DNA of 64,000 nt from an uncultured Acidimicrobiaceae bacterium (GCA_903919455.1 CAIXIJ010000018.1:33934-97933), one strand, 5' to 3'; numbered from the stretch's first letter, positions 8,781 to 16,194 are shown. Numbers and translations: made by a program. The notes: generated from the sequence alone by a model not told the origin.

Positions 8781-9899
8781 ATGCGAATTGCGTACGTGGT
8801 GCCCGGTGGGGTGGACCCTCCCGGCGGCGAGCGGGTCATTCCGTTCGTGCATCACCTCGTGGGAGCAATGGCCGCACGCCACGAAGTGACCGTGATTGCA
8901 GTCGGCCACGACACAGTGCCGGGCGAGTGGACGCTGCACGGAGCGCGTGTCGTGAACGTGCCCGTCGGCCGGCACGGCAAGGCCGACATCGCTCGAGTGT
9001 TGGCCTCCGTGCCTTCCGCGATGGGTCGGGTCGACGTGGTGCATGGACTATGGGCGAACCTGCCGGGCTTGGCCGCAGTCGCCACAGCGATGCGGTATCG
9101 AGTGCCGTCGGTGGTGAGCGTGTGCGGCGGAGAACTCGCGTCGGTGCCGGCGATCGAGTACGGCGGCGGCCTACGAGACGGCACGCGCCGACTCGCTCTC
9201 GGGGCACTGCGCGGCGCCACCGCGGTCACCGTGGCCACCGAGTGGATGCATCGCCATGTGACGGCGTGTGGCGCGCCGGTGCACGAGATCGTGCCGTTGG
9301 GTGCCGACCTCACCAGGTTCTCGCCCGGCGGCGCGGCGCACCGACCGCATCACCTGGTGCATGTGGCAGGCCTCAATCGCGTCAAGGACCAAGATCTCCT
9401 GCTGCGCGCCGTGGCCCTGGCCTCCGCATCCGAACCCCGGCTCACGCTCGACGTGATGGGTGGCGACACCCTCGGTGGCCACCACGCCCGGCTGGCTGAG
9501 GAATTGGGCATCGCCGACCGGGTGACGTTCCGAGGCCACATCGCACATGAGGATCTGGCGGCAGCGATCGATGGCGCGGCGCTGCACGTGCTCACCTCGC
9601 ATCACGATGCAGGGCCGTTGGCCGTGCTCGAGGCCGCAGCGTGCGGGGTGCCCACGGTGGGCACCCGCGTGGGGCACGTCGCCGACTTCGCCTCACTCAC
9701 TCCCCCCGCGGCGTGGGCGGTGGCCGACCGAGAGCCCGCCACGCTCGCAGCAGCCATCCTCGACATGCTGCGCGACGACCGCCGCAACGCCTTCGGGCAG
9801 TCAGCGCTCGCGTGGGCGCGTACCCACGACGCCGACTTCACGGCGACGACGTTTGAACTGCTCTACCGCAGGCTCACAGCGAGGTCGCGCAACGCCTGA
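8781..9899 (+). CDS. Glycosyltransferase, GT4-like
   Basis: GT-B fold glycosyltransferase of 372 residues on the opposite strand to its neighbours. The start MRIAYVVPGGVDPPGGERVIPF is typical of group 1/4 enzymes. The donor domain shows HVAGLNRVKDQDLLLRAVAL and HHDAGPLAVLEAAACGVP, the E-x7-E-like region. A GCGAGG stretch just upstream of the ATG may serve as ribosome site. It diverges from the nucleotidyltransferase gene with an 85-base gap in which I see no other feature, and its last 37 bases overlap the HprK-like gene antisense. Probably builds a surface or secondary-metabolite glycan with the neighbouring transferase. Confidence 0.82.
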   Translation: MRIAYVVPGGVDPPGGERVIPFVHHLVGAMAARHEVTVIAVGHDTVPGEWTLHGARVVNVPVGRHGKADIARVLASVPSAMGRVDVVHGLWANLPGLAAVATAMRYRVPSVVSVCGGELASVPAIEYGGGLRDGTRRLALGALRGATAVTVATEWMHRHVTACGAPVHEIVPLGADLTRFSPGGAAHRPHHLVHVAGLNRVKDQDLLLRAVALASASEPRLTLDVMGGDTLGGHHARLAEELGIADRVTFRGHIAHEDLAAAIDGAALHVLTSHHDAGPLAVLEAAACGVPTVGTRVGHVADFASLTPPAAWAVADREPATLAAAILDMLRDDRRNAFGQSALAWARTHDADFTATTFELLYRRLTARSRNA

Positions 9900-10789
9900 G
9901 CTGCAGCCTGCGGATCGGTGCCGCGGCGCAACACGTAGACGGGCCGGTCCAGCAACTCGGAGACCCATTCCTGGGCGAGGTGGGCACGCTCGGTGGGCAG
10001 TGCCGGCTCCCAGAAACGCTCGAGTGCTTCTTCGGCAGAGACCCGCCGAAGCGACAGCTCAGGTGATGGGTCCAGCAACACCACCGCTGCGGCGTTCATC
10101 GTGATGAGTTGCTGCGACTCGGGCGGCAACACGGGAACCTTGCGACCTTCTGCGGCCGGGTGCGGCACGGTGGCCAGGTCAGCCAGTTCGGGGAACCGCG
10201 AGGCTGCGTCTTCGGTCATCATCATCCGCCACGGATAGCCGGCAAACCGCTCCGCCGGACTCCCGGTGGCGGCGTAGAGCCAGTCGTCGCTACACACCGA
10301 CATGCCGAGGCGCATGCACGAGTAGGTGAGCGTGCTCTTGCCTGCGCCCGACGGCCCACGCAGCACCAAGCCCACACCATCGTGAGCCACGAGCGCGCTA
10401 TGCATTGCATGCAGTTGCCCGCGACGCACATGGAACGCCGTGAATGCGGCCTCCACGAACAACCGCAGTGCATCCTGCTCGGCCAGGATGGACTCAGGCA
10501 GTTGCAGCATGGCGACGGCGAACTCGTAGTGCAGGGTGGCGACCGCCGTGCCACAACGCACCACCAACGTCTCGTCGCCATCGTCAGCAGTCATAACGGG
10601 CCACGCCGGGTCGATGTCGGGGTCGTTGCCCACCACCACGCAGCGCACGTCGAGATCGCCCGTCACACCCATGTCGGCCGGGTAACGCGCCAGTCCGGCC
10701 GCCACTGCGGCGCGCAGTTCCTCCGGTGCGTCGTGCAGACGCACCGCGGCGCCCATGGGTTGATGTTCGACAGATGCGAGTGGCGACAC
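9863..10789 (-). CDS. HPr-kinase-like P-loop protein
   Basis: 308-residue protein with a P-loop kinase domain in its C-terminal half: LVLRGPSGAGKSTLTYSCMR at about 143-160, then VCSDDWLY, as in HprK-related kinases. This is not a true HPr kinase: the N-terminal half is unrelated and no PTS genes are near. Such HprK-like proteins co-occur with the NTP_transf_5 family in lasso-peptide and polysaccharide loci, where they are thought to phosphorylate a small molecule or peptide. The start codon is GTG, with TAGCCT seven bases upstream in the short gap after the preceding gene, suggesting its own leaderless promoter. The 3' end overlaps the opposite glycosyltransferase by 37 bases. Confidence 0.65.
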   Translation of the reverse strand: MSPLASVEHQPMGAAVRLHDAPEELRAAVAAGLARYPADMGVTGDLDVRCVVVGNDPDIDPAWPVMTADDGDETLVVRCGTAVATLHYEFAVAMLQLPESILAEQDALRLFVEAAFTAFHVRRGQLHAMHSALVAHDGVGLVLRGPSGAGKSTLTYSCMRLGMSVCSDDWLYAATGSPAERFAGYPWRMMMTEDAASRFPELADLATVPHPAAEGRKVPVLPPESQQLITMNAAAVVLLDPSPELSLRRVSAEEALERFWEPALPTERAHLAQEWVSELLDRPVYVLRRGTDPQAAAQALRDLAVSLR

Positions 10790-10807
10790 GCCTGGAAGGC
10801 TAGGGCC

Positions 10808-11506
10808 TCAGACGAGCGCTGGAACCTGGGATTCAATCCAGCCCTGGAGGTGCGGAGTGCACTCCACGCTCGTGATCAGGCTGTAACGAGGCGTGGTGCT
10901 GTTGTGCACCACCACATGCCAGAGGCGCTGGGTGTCCACCACGAAGCGGGCGAACCTCGGCAGCGGTACCCGCCGCTCGGTGCTGGGGATGGGCAGATGG
11001 TCCTCGTCGAGATCCATCAGCAGCATGTAGCTGTCGGGGTCGTCGGTGAGTTCGATCCAGCTCCGCACCACCCAGCCGGTGCCGGCCGGGTTGAACCGGT
11101 TGTTGTCGTCGCGGTGGAAGCTCTTCAGCGCCTGCTCATGATCCTGGGGCTCGAGCTTGATGATGCGCACCCGGCCGAAGTTGGCGCCGATGCTGTCGAC
11201 GTACGCCTTCAGGGTGGGGGCCTTCTCTGCGTTGGGCGTCCAGAGAGCGTCCTTGTCGGTCTTGCCCTTGTCCCAGAAACCACGGCAGTCGAGCGTGCCG
11301 TCGGCCGACGCGAGCGGCGCGAAGTTGGTGTCGCCACCGCTCTTCCAGTCCATGTACTCCAGACCCTCCCACTCCTCGGTGGGAATCTCCCCCGGATAGG
11401 GAGTGAGGGCCACGAAGCCGGTCTCCTCGAGGGCGGGGCAGATGTAGTGCTCGGAACGGAGCGGAATGTCGACGCTCCAGTGCTCTTTGGTCGGCCAAAA
11501 GCTCAT
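10808..11506 (-). CDS. 2-oxoglutarate/Fe(II) oxygenase-like protein (aspartyl/asparaginyl hydroxylase type)
   Basis: 232-residue soluble protein. The central region FHRDDNN gives an H-x-D pair (about His131, Asp133), then RLWHVVVHN gives a distal His (197 or 201) and TTPRYSL an Arg (207) that could bind 2-oxoglutarate; this spacing resembles the cupin-type aspartyl/asparaginyl beta-hydroxylase family. The N-terminal 100 residues (EHYICPALEETGFVALTPYPGE) are not recognised. TAGGCT seven bases before the ATG suggests a leaderless transcript. It precedes the HprK-like gene by 18 bases on the same strand. A generic cupin without oxygenase activity is the main alternative. Confidence 0.5.
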   Translation of the reverse strand: MSFWPTKEHWSVDIPLRSEHYICPALEETGFVALTPYPGEIPTEEWEGLEYMDWKSGGDTNFAPLASADGTLDCRGFWDKGKTDKDALWTPNAEKAPTLKAYVDSIGANFGRVRIIKLEPQDHEQALKSFHRDDNNRFNPAGTGWVVRSWIELTDDPDSYMLLMDLDEDHLPIPSTERRVPLPRFARFVVDTQRLWHVVVHNSTTPRYSLITSVECTPHLQGWIESQVPALV

Positions 11507-11564
11507 GCCCCGTAGCCTACCCCGACTCCTTTTTGACTGTCAGGGACTTCGGTCCCATGCATCG

Positions 11565-11951
11565 TCAGCGCACCGAGCGCCGTTCCATCTTCGGGATACC
11601 GGGCGTGGTGTCGTTGATGGCCCAACTGATGATGACGTGCGGAGTGATGCGGAAGCGGGGAGCGCCATCCGCCTCCTCGATCGCCGCAGAGCCGACGATC
11701 TTGATCCCGCGCGGCGACCACGGATCGGTGGTGGCGAGATCGTCGATCACCAGGGTGGCCTGCGGGTTGCTCTGGATGTTTCGGTATCGCACCGTGTGCG
11801 TGATGTCGAAACCTCCGCTGACGATGTCGTCACCGTCGACACCGAACACCACCGGCGCAACATCGGGTTTGCCCGTCGGCGACGCCGTGGCGAAGCGCAT
11901 CAGGGGCTGCGTGCGCAGGTACTCGAGTTCGGCCGTAGTGAATGCGCTCAT
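11565..11951 (-). CDS. PPOX-class F420-dependent oxidoreductase-like protein
   Basis: 128-residue split-beta-barrel flavin/F420-binding protein of the MSMEG_5819-like PPOX family. LRTQPLMRFATASPTGKPDVAPVVF is the usual cofactor-binding start of the barrel, followed by DITHTVRYRNIQSNPQATLVIDDL. The ORF track extends upstream to 12170, but that part is out-of-family; the ATG at 11951 overlaps the TGA of the small upstream gene (ATGA), which fixes the start. It is the second gene of a two-gene unit whose promoter carries a SoxR box, so it is predicted to be induced by redox-cycling compounds, perhaps to reduce quinones. No reductase activity can be proved from sequence. Confidence 0.72.
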   Translation of the reverse strand: MSAFTTAELEYLRTQPLMRFATASPTGKPDVAPVVFGVDGDDIVSGGFDITHTVRYRNIQSNPQATLVIDDLATTDPWSPRGIKIVGSAAIEEADGAPRFRITPHVIISWAINDTTPGIPKMERRSVR

Positions 11952-12094
11952 GACGCACCACCGGGCACCGTCGGAGCGCCAAGCGGAACGACGTCGAGGT
12001 CCCACCACTTCGCCCGTTCTTCGCCAACGACGGCAACGACCTCGTCCATCACCGTGCCCTGCTTGAAGGTGCTGACCACCATGAATGCTGCCAT
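11948..12094 (-). CDS. Small 48-residue protein coupled to the PPOX gene; possible internally deleted gene
   Basis: Too short for the ORF track. It reads MAAFMVVSTFKQGTVMDEVV, then AVVGEERAKWWDLDVVPLG, and its TGA overlaps the PPOX ATG by four bases. An AAGGGGAA stretch about ten bases upstream could be the ribosome site. The two halves resemble, from memory, the beginning and the end of a roughly 90-residue dimeric alpha-beta-barrel (ABM/YciI-like) family in which a middle part of about 40 residues separates '...VVAEE' from 'MAKWWDLDV'; here they are joined directly. It may therefore be a deletion remnant kept for coupling, or a genuinely short protein. No function is claimed. Confidence 0.5.
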   Translation of the reverse strand: MAAFMVVSTFKQGTVMDEVVAVVGEERAKWWDLDVVPLGAPTVPGGAS

Positions 12095-12162
12095 GTGCTT
12101 CGGGTTCCCCTTGTTGTTCGACGTCGTCGCGATCTTCTGTCTCGACGATTCGTCCTCCCGGC

Positions 12163-12193
12163 ACTCTCACACCTCAACAAGAGTTGAGGTCAA
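12163..12193 (-). promoter_or_regulatory. SoxR-type promoter with SoxR box (12171-12190)
   Basis: Minus-strand promoter for the small-protein/PPOX operon: -35 TTGACC (12188-12193), 19-base spacer, weak -10 GAGAGT (12163-12168). The spacer holds the palindrome ACCTCAACAAGAGTTGAGGT, almost the same as the known SoxR box CCTCAAGTTAACTTGAGG. The overlong 19-base spacer, with the box starting in the last bases of the -35, is the arrangement used by MerR-family activators at soxS. The divergent soxR gene begins 20 bases beyond the box and its own -10 overlaps the region just downstream, so autoregulation is likely. Confidence 0.82.
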
Positions 12194-12209
12194 GCGGTAT
12201 CTTCGACTG

Positions 12210-12728
12210 ATGCCCCGAGGTCACACGTCATTTCACGAATGGTCGGTCGGTCAGGTGGCCCAGCGGAGCGGGATCTCCATCTCTGCGCTCCACTTCTACG
12301 AGCGCGAAGGCTTGATCCTGAGCGCCAGAAACAGCGGCAACCAGCGGCGTTACGGCCGCGACACCCTGCGTCGACTTGCCTTCATCCGCGCGTCGCAACG
12401 CGTGGGGATCCCGCTCGCCTCCATCAGGCAGGCGCTCGACGAACTGCCGCAGCAGCGAACCCCCCGCGAGGACGACTGGGCTGCGGTGGCAATCCGCTGG
12501 CGCGCGGTGCTCGACGATCAGCTCGAGCAGCTCGAACGGCTACGCGACGACCTCACCACCTGCATCGGCTGCGGATGTCTGTCGTTCCAGCGATGCCTGC
12601 TGGTGAACCCCGCCGATGCAATGTCGCACGAGGGACCAGGACCACGACGTCTCCTACCCGGAACACCTCGGCCGGAGCCGGTGGGCCCCATTTCAGCACT
12701 CGGAGACCTCAACCACGAGCGCCCCTAG
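12210..12728 (+). CDS. soxR: SoxR, redox-sensing MerR-family activator
   Basis: 172-residue transcription factor. The N-terminal winged helix (VGQVAQRSGISISALHFYEREGLI) is typical of MerR, followed by a dimerisation helix, and then CIGCGCLSFQRCLLVNPAD, the C-x2-C-x-C-x5-C signature that holds the 2Fe-2S cluster of SoxR. The ORF track opens far upstream (11466); the ATG at 12210 is right because TATCTT lies six bases before it (leaderless) and the SoxR box sits just upstream. The tail after NPAD is about 35 residues longer than in Escherichia coli and is rich in Pro and Gly. Target: the divergent PPOX operon, and probably itself. Confidence 0.92.
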   Translation: MPRGHTSFHEWSVGQVAQRSGISISALHFYEREGLILSARNSGNQRRYGRDTLRRLAFIRASQRVGIPLASIRQALDELPQQRTPREDDWAAVAIRWRAVLDDQLEQLERLRDDLTTCIGCGCLSFQRCLLVNPADAMSHEGPGPRRLLPGTPRPEPVGPISALGDLNHERP

Positions 12729-12736
12729 CGGGCACA

Positions 12737-12856
12737 CCACGCTCCGGCCGTCATCCGCCGGGAGGTTTCGCGCCCACGGGCGCGGGACCTCCCAAACCCG
12801 GGTCACTCCGCGCCCGTGGGAGCGAACGGTCCCACCAAGGGGACGAAACGCGCCCA
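12737..12856. repeat. GC-rich 40-base-period intergenic repeat, locus A
   Basis: Between the converging soxR and LysM genes. Two adjacent 40-base units (12777-12816 and 12817-12856) both begin with [CT]GGG[CA]GCG and end with CGCGCCC[GA]; the first reads GGGCGCGGGACCTCCCA then CACTCCGCGCCCG. The 40 bases before them hold a related segment in inverted sense (GGAGGTTTCGCGCCCA). The unit matches 36 of 44 bases with the repeat at 61801, in another convergent gap. GGGCGCG and CGCGCCC let each unit fold back. Could act as bidirectional terminator or REP-like element; no coding content. Confidence 0.6.
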
Positions 12857-12930
12857 ACCCCACGGGCGCGCGGCTGGCGTTCTGCGCTACCTCAGGTTGC
12901 AATGGGACTCACGCCCAGCGACGAGTCGGG

Positions 12931-13299
12931 TCAGGGGGCAGCGGTGCTGGAGGTGGCGGGCGGCAGCGTGTCGACCACCTGTTTCGGCGGCGGAATCTTC
13001 AGTTCCTGCCCCAACTCCACATGGTCCGGGTCGGTGATGCCGTTCACGGCCATCAACTCGACCTGGTCCACATTGAACCGGACCGCGATCTTGCTGAGCG
13101 TGTCGCCCGACTGCACGCGGTAGAACGTGACGGTCGTGGTGGTGGTGGCGAGCACCGTGGTACTCGTGGTGGTGGTGATCATCGGTGGCAAAGTGCCGCC
13201 CGCGATGCCATCGTCGCCGCAGGCCACCGCCGCCAAGGGCATCGCCGTCGTCAGCATGGCCAAGGCTGCCATCCGAGCACCGTTCACGAGCCGGAGCAT
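12931..13299 (-). CDS. LysM-domain lipoprotein
   Basis: 122-residue exported protein. The N-terminus MLRLVNGARMAALAMLTTAMPLAAVACGDD has a charged start, a hydrophobic core and the lipobox LAAVAC, so it should be lipidated at Cys27. A threonine-rich linker (ITTTTSTTVLATTTTTV) leads to one LysM domain at about 58-103: FYRVQSGDTLSKIAVRFNV ... NGITDPDHVELGQELKIP, which binds peptidoglycan-type N-acetylglucosamine chains. A short TSSTAAP tail follows. The ORF track starts at 14208, but the upstream part is the shadow of the hydrolase gene. Probably a cell-wall anchor or adaptor outside the membrane. Confidence 0.85.
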   Translation of the reverse strand: MLRLVNGARMAALAMLTTAMPLAAVACGDDGIAGGTLPPMITTTTSTTVLATTTTTVTFYRVQSGDTLSKIAVRFNVDQVELMAVNGITDPDHVELGQELKIPPPKQVVDTLPPATSSTAAP

Positions 13300-13347
13300 A
13301 GAGGGTCGGTTCGGTGACGCGGCACCCCGGCGCGTAGGGTCGAGTGC

Positions 13348-14259
13348 ATGACGTCGGTGGCATTCCCCGGGGCGGAAGCGCCCGTCCGCAACTACGACGT
13401 GATCAGTTCCGGCGTGCGCATCGCAGTGCACGAATGGGGCAACGAGCGCCACGAGCCACTGTTTCTCGTCCATGGCGGCTCCGACTTCGGCCGCACCTAC
13501 GAAGAGTTTGCACCACGACTGGCAAGTGCCGGCTGGCGTTGCATCACCTGGGACCAGCGCGGCCACGGCGACAGCGAGCACGCTGCGCTGTACGGCTGGG
13601 ACGCCGACATTCGCGACGCCGTCGCCGTGATGAGCAGCATCACCTCCAAGCCTGCGCCGGTCGTCGGGCACAGCAAGGGCGGGGCGCTGATGATTCAGTT
13701 GGCCGATGCCCAGCCGTTCCGCTTCAGCCATCTCATCAACCTCGATGGCCTTCCTTCGAAGCGACCGATGAGCGACGTGAGCGAGCACGAACGCACCCGC
13801 ATGGTGGCCGGCGACTTGCAGGGCTGGCTGGATCACCGCCGCACCACCGCCACGGCCGAACGCAGGCCCGGCACGCTGGAAGACCTCGCTCGCCGCAGAG
13901 CAAAGATGAACCCGCGTCTGTCGCTCGAGTGGTTGTGCCACCTCGTCACCGTCGGCGCACGGCAGGACCCCGACGGCTGGCGATGGAAGCTCGATCCTTC
14001 CATGCGGTTCGGCGGATTCGGACCGTGGCGACCGGAATGGACGGCAACTCGCTTGCCGGGCCTCGGCATGCCCTTCCTCGGCCTTCTCGCCGACGAGCAG
14101 GAGCCCATGGGTTGGGGCACCCGCCCAAAGGACCTCGATGGGCTCATCCCCTCCACAGGTCGCCTCGAAGTGATGACCGGCATGGGCCACTTCGTGCACA
14201 TCGAGCAACCCGAGCTGGTGGCCGGCATGGTGCTCGACTTTCTCGGCGGCGCGCGATGA
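13348..14259 (+). CDS. Alpha/beta hydrolase
   Basis: 303-residue soluble hydrolase. It has the oxyanion-hole LVHGGSDFG, WDQRGHGDS, the nucleophile elbow VGHSKGG with Ser, and a terminal GMGHFVHIEQP with the catalytic His, so the triad looks complete. Esterase, lactonase or epoxide-hydrolase-like activity is possible; the substrate is unknown. TAGGGT lies seven bases before the ATG (leaderless start). Its stop overlaps the start of a second, degenerate alpha/beta hydrolase (ATGA), so the two form a pair. It diverges from the LysM lipoprotein with a 48-base gap. Confidence 0.85.
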   Translation: MTSVAFPGAEAPVRNYDVISSGVRIAVHEWGNERHEPLFLVHGGSDFGRTYEEFAPRLASAGWRCITWDQRGHGDSEHAALYGWDADIRDAVAVMSSITSKPAPVVGHSKGGALMIQLADAQPFRFSHLINLDGLPSKRPMSDVSEHERTRMVAGDLQGWLDHRRTTATAERRPGTLEDLARRRAKMNPRLSLEWLCHLVTVGARQDPDGWRWKLDPSMRFGGFGPWRPEWTATRLPGLGMPFLGLLADEQEPMGWGTRPKDLDGLIPSTGRLEVMTGMGHFVHIEQPELVAGMVLDFLGGAR

Positions 14260-14903
14260 CCATCCACCACCTCACCCACAACAAGATCCGCCTGGCCCTC
14301 CACGAGGTGCGCCCCGGATCCGGTCGCCCATTGCTGCTGCTGCACGGCCTCGGAGAACAGTCGCCGGCCAGCGTGCCCGACGTGGCCGCCGCCTGGCCGG
14401 GGCCCGTGATGGCACTGGATTTCACCGGCCACGGCGCCTCGACGGTGCCGGCAGGCGGTGGATACTCGGCCGAGATTCTGCTCGGCGACGCCGATGTGGC
14501 GCTGGCCCACCTGGGTGAAGCCACCGTGTTGGGGCGAGGCCTAGGCGGATATATCGCGCTGCTGCTGGCCGGTGCTCGCGCCACGCAGGTGCGCGGTGCG
14601 GTCATCTGCGACGGTCCCGGCCTGTGGGGCGGCCCCAGCGGGCCAACCTCCACCAGTTTCGTCACCCTGGAAGACGCTCGAACCTGCCCCGATCCGTACG
14701 CATTGCTGGAGTTGTCGCGAGACCTGCGGCCCCGCGACTACGCGGCGCTCTTCGCCCGACTGGCGGTGGAGAACTCCGGGATGGAGGAACCCATCACCGT
14801 TGCATCCGTGGTGCGGCCGCCGTGGCTGGAAGCCGTGCTCGATGAAATGGGCGTCACCGTGGGCGACGCAGCACAGGCGTTGGCTACGTACTGCGCTGGC
14901 TGA
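14256..14903 (+). CDS. Alpha/beta-hydrolase-fold protein lacking the nucleophile serine
   Basis: 215 residues, coupled to the preceding hydrolase by a four-base ATGA overlap. The fold is clear: LLLLHGLGEQSPAS, ALDFTGHGAST, then the elbow ATVLGRGLGGYIAL where the family normally has G-H-S-L-G-G; the serine position is Gly. The C-terminal part after the cap is short and I see no obvious catalytic His. It may be a non-catalytic partner of the first hydrolase or may use another mechanism. The ORF track begins at 13344 only because that frame is open through the upstream gene. Its end overlaps the polyprenyl synthase gene by 20 bases, antisense. Confidence 0.75.
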   Translation: MTIHHLTHNKIRLALHEVRPGSGRPLLLLHGLGEQSPASVPDVAAAWPGPVMALDFTGHGASTVPAGGGYSAEILLGDADVALAHLGEATVLGRGLGGYIALLLAGARATQVRGAVICDGPGLWGGPSGPTSTSFVTLEDARTCPDPYALLELSRDLRPRDYAALFARLAVENSGMEEPITVASVVRPPWLEAVLDEMGVTVGDAAQALATYCAG

Positions 14904-15948
14904 CGTAGGCGGCCAGTGCCACCAGTTCCTGGCGCGCCTCGGCCGTGATCGGCGCGAGACGGATGGCGGCCACCGCTTCGTCGGTGAGACGGGTGATCGT
15001 GGTCTCCAGGTCGGCCAGCGCTCCGGTGTCGATGATCACCTGCTGCACTCGCGCTACATCGTGGTCGGACAGGTGCTGGGTGCCCACCAGGTCGAGTAAC
15101 TGCGCCTGCGCCGGGGTGGCGGCTTCCACCGCTCGGGCCATCAACGGGGTGGGCTTGCCCTCGCGCAGGTCGCCTCCCACGGGCTTGCCGGTGACGGCCG
15201 CATCGCCGAAGGCGCCCATCACGTCGTCGCGCATTTGAAAGGCATCTCCGAGCGGCAGGCCGTACGCGCTGAGGGCAGGCAGCAGGACGTCGGCACGGTC
15301 GGGCGCCGCCATCACGGCACCGAGGTGCAGCGGACGCTCGATGGTGTACTTGCCGCTCTTGTAGCGGCAGATGAGCTCGGCCTTGTGACGGCGACGCTCG
15401 TTGCGCACGCTGCCCACGATGTCGAGCACTTGGCCGATGTTCAGTTCGATGCGCAACTCGTTCCAGATTCGCCACGCCTGGGGCGATGCCTCGGCCATCA
15501 GTTGATCGGCGTACACGAATGCCAGGTCGCCCACCAGAATGGCCACGCCCTCACCGAATCGCCGGGCCTCGCCAGCCCATTCGGCGTCGCGGTGGTAGCC
15601 GGTGAACACGGTGTGGGTGGTGGGTTCACCTCGACGGCTTGCGGCGTCGTCCATCACGTCGTCGTGGAACAGGGCGAACGCGTGCATCAACTCGAATGCT
15701 GCGCCGGCGTTGGCCACCATCGGGTCGGCGGGGTCGCCGCCAGCACCCACGAAACCCCAGTGGCAGAAGGCCGGGCGGAGTCGCTTGCCGCCCACGAGGA
15801 CCAAGCGGCCGATCTCCTTCACCGGCTCGGCTAGGTCGTCGTCAAACGCCGACCAGCGGGCCTCTTCAGGCTGCAGGAACTCCCGGAGTCGCTGCTGCAC
15901 ACGCGTCGCGATGACGCCGAGCGAGGGCGGGGCTACCGGTTGGGTCAC
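14884..15948 (-). CDS. Polyprenyl (geranylgeranyl-type) diphosphate synthase
   Basis: 354-residue trans-prenyltransferase that condenses isopentenyl diphosphate with allylic diphosphates for carotenoids, quinones or lipid carriers. First aspartate-rich motif is HDDVMDDAASRRG (DDxxxxD-like), with the downstream Arg; the second is QMRDDVMGAFGD, giving DDxxG/D. VGGKRLRPAFCHWGFV supplies the G-G-K-R-x-R-P substrate motif. The start codon is GTG with TAGCCT seven bases upstream, so it may have a promoter of its own although it is last in the rmuC-GNAT-xseA-xseB run, 30 bases after xseB. Chain length cannot be set from sequence; bulky residues before the first motif (ALF) hint at C20 or shorter. 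Confidence 0.87.
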   Translation of the reverse strand: MTQPVAPPSLGVIATRVQQRLREFLQPEEARWSAFDDDLAEPVKEIGRLVLVGGKRLRPAFCHWGFVGAGGDPADPMVANAGAAFELMHAFALFHDDVMDDAASRRGEPTTHTVFTGYHRDAEWAGEARRFGEGVAILVGDLAFVYADQLMAEASPQAWRIWNELRIELNIGQVLDIVGSVRNERRRHKAELICRYKSGKYTIERPLHLGAVMAAPDRADVLLPALSAYGLPLGDAFQMRDDVMGAFGDAAVTGKPVGGDLREGKPTPLMARAVEAATPAQAQLLDLVGTQHLSDHDVARVQQVIIDTGALADLETTITRLTDEAVAAIRLAPITAEARQELVALAAYVSQRST

Positions 15949-15978
15949 GGTGGGCAGGCTAGGGGCATTCGGGCGTCG

Positions 15979-16194
15979 TCAGTCGTCGCCCAGAGCGGCG
16001 ACCGCTTCGTCGATCTGCAACCGGGCGTTGCCGATTCGATCTCGGCAGAACGCAATGAGTGCGGCAGCGCGCTGCACCTGCGCTGCCAACACATCGACAT
16101 CGACGTCGGTGCGTTCGAGGGCGCCGAGAATCTCCTCGAGTTCAGCGAGTGCGTCGGCGTAGCCGGCGGCCACAGGGCCGGGGGTGCTGGTCAT
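15979..16194 (-). CDS. xseB: Exodeoxyribonuclease VII small subunit
   Basis: 71-residue protein that binds in several copies to XseA to form exonuclease VII, which degrades single-stranded DNA from both ends. The pattern GYADALAELEEILGALERTDVDVDVLAAQVQRAAALI is the paired-helix XseB signature, with the usual (ALV)x(ELI)LExIVxxLE shape. Length is normal for the family. The ATG overlaps the xseA stop (ATGA), so the subunits are translated together. Confidence 0.92.
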   Translation of the reverse strand: MTSTPGPVAAGYADALAELEEILGALERTDVDVDVLAAQVQRAAALIAFCRDRIGNARLQIDEAVAALGDD

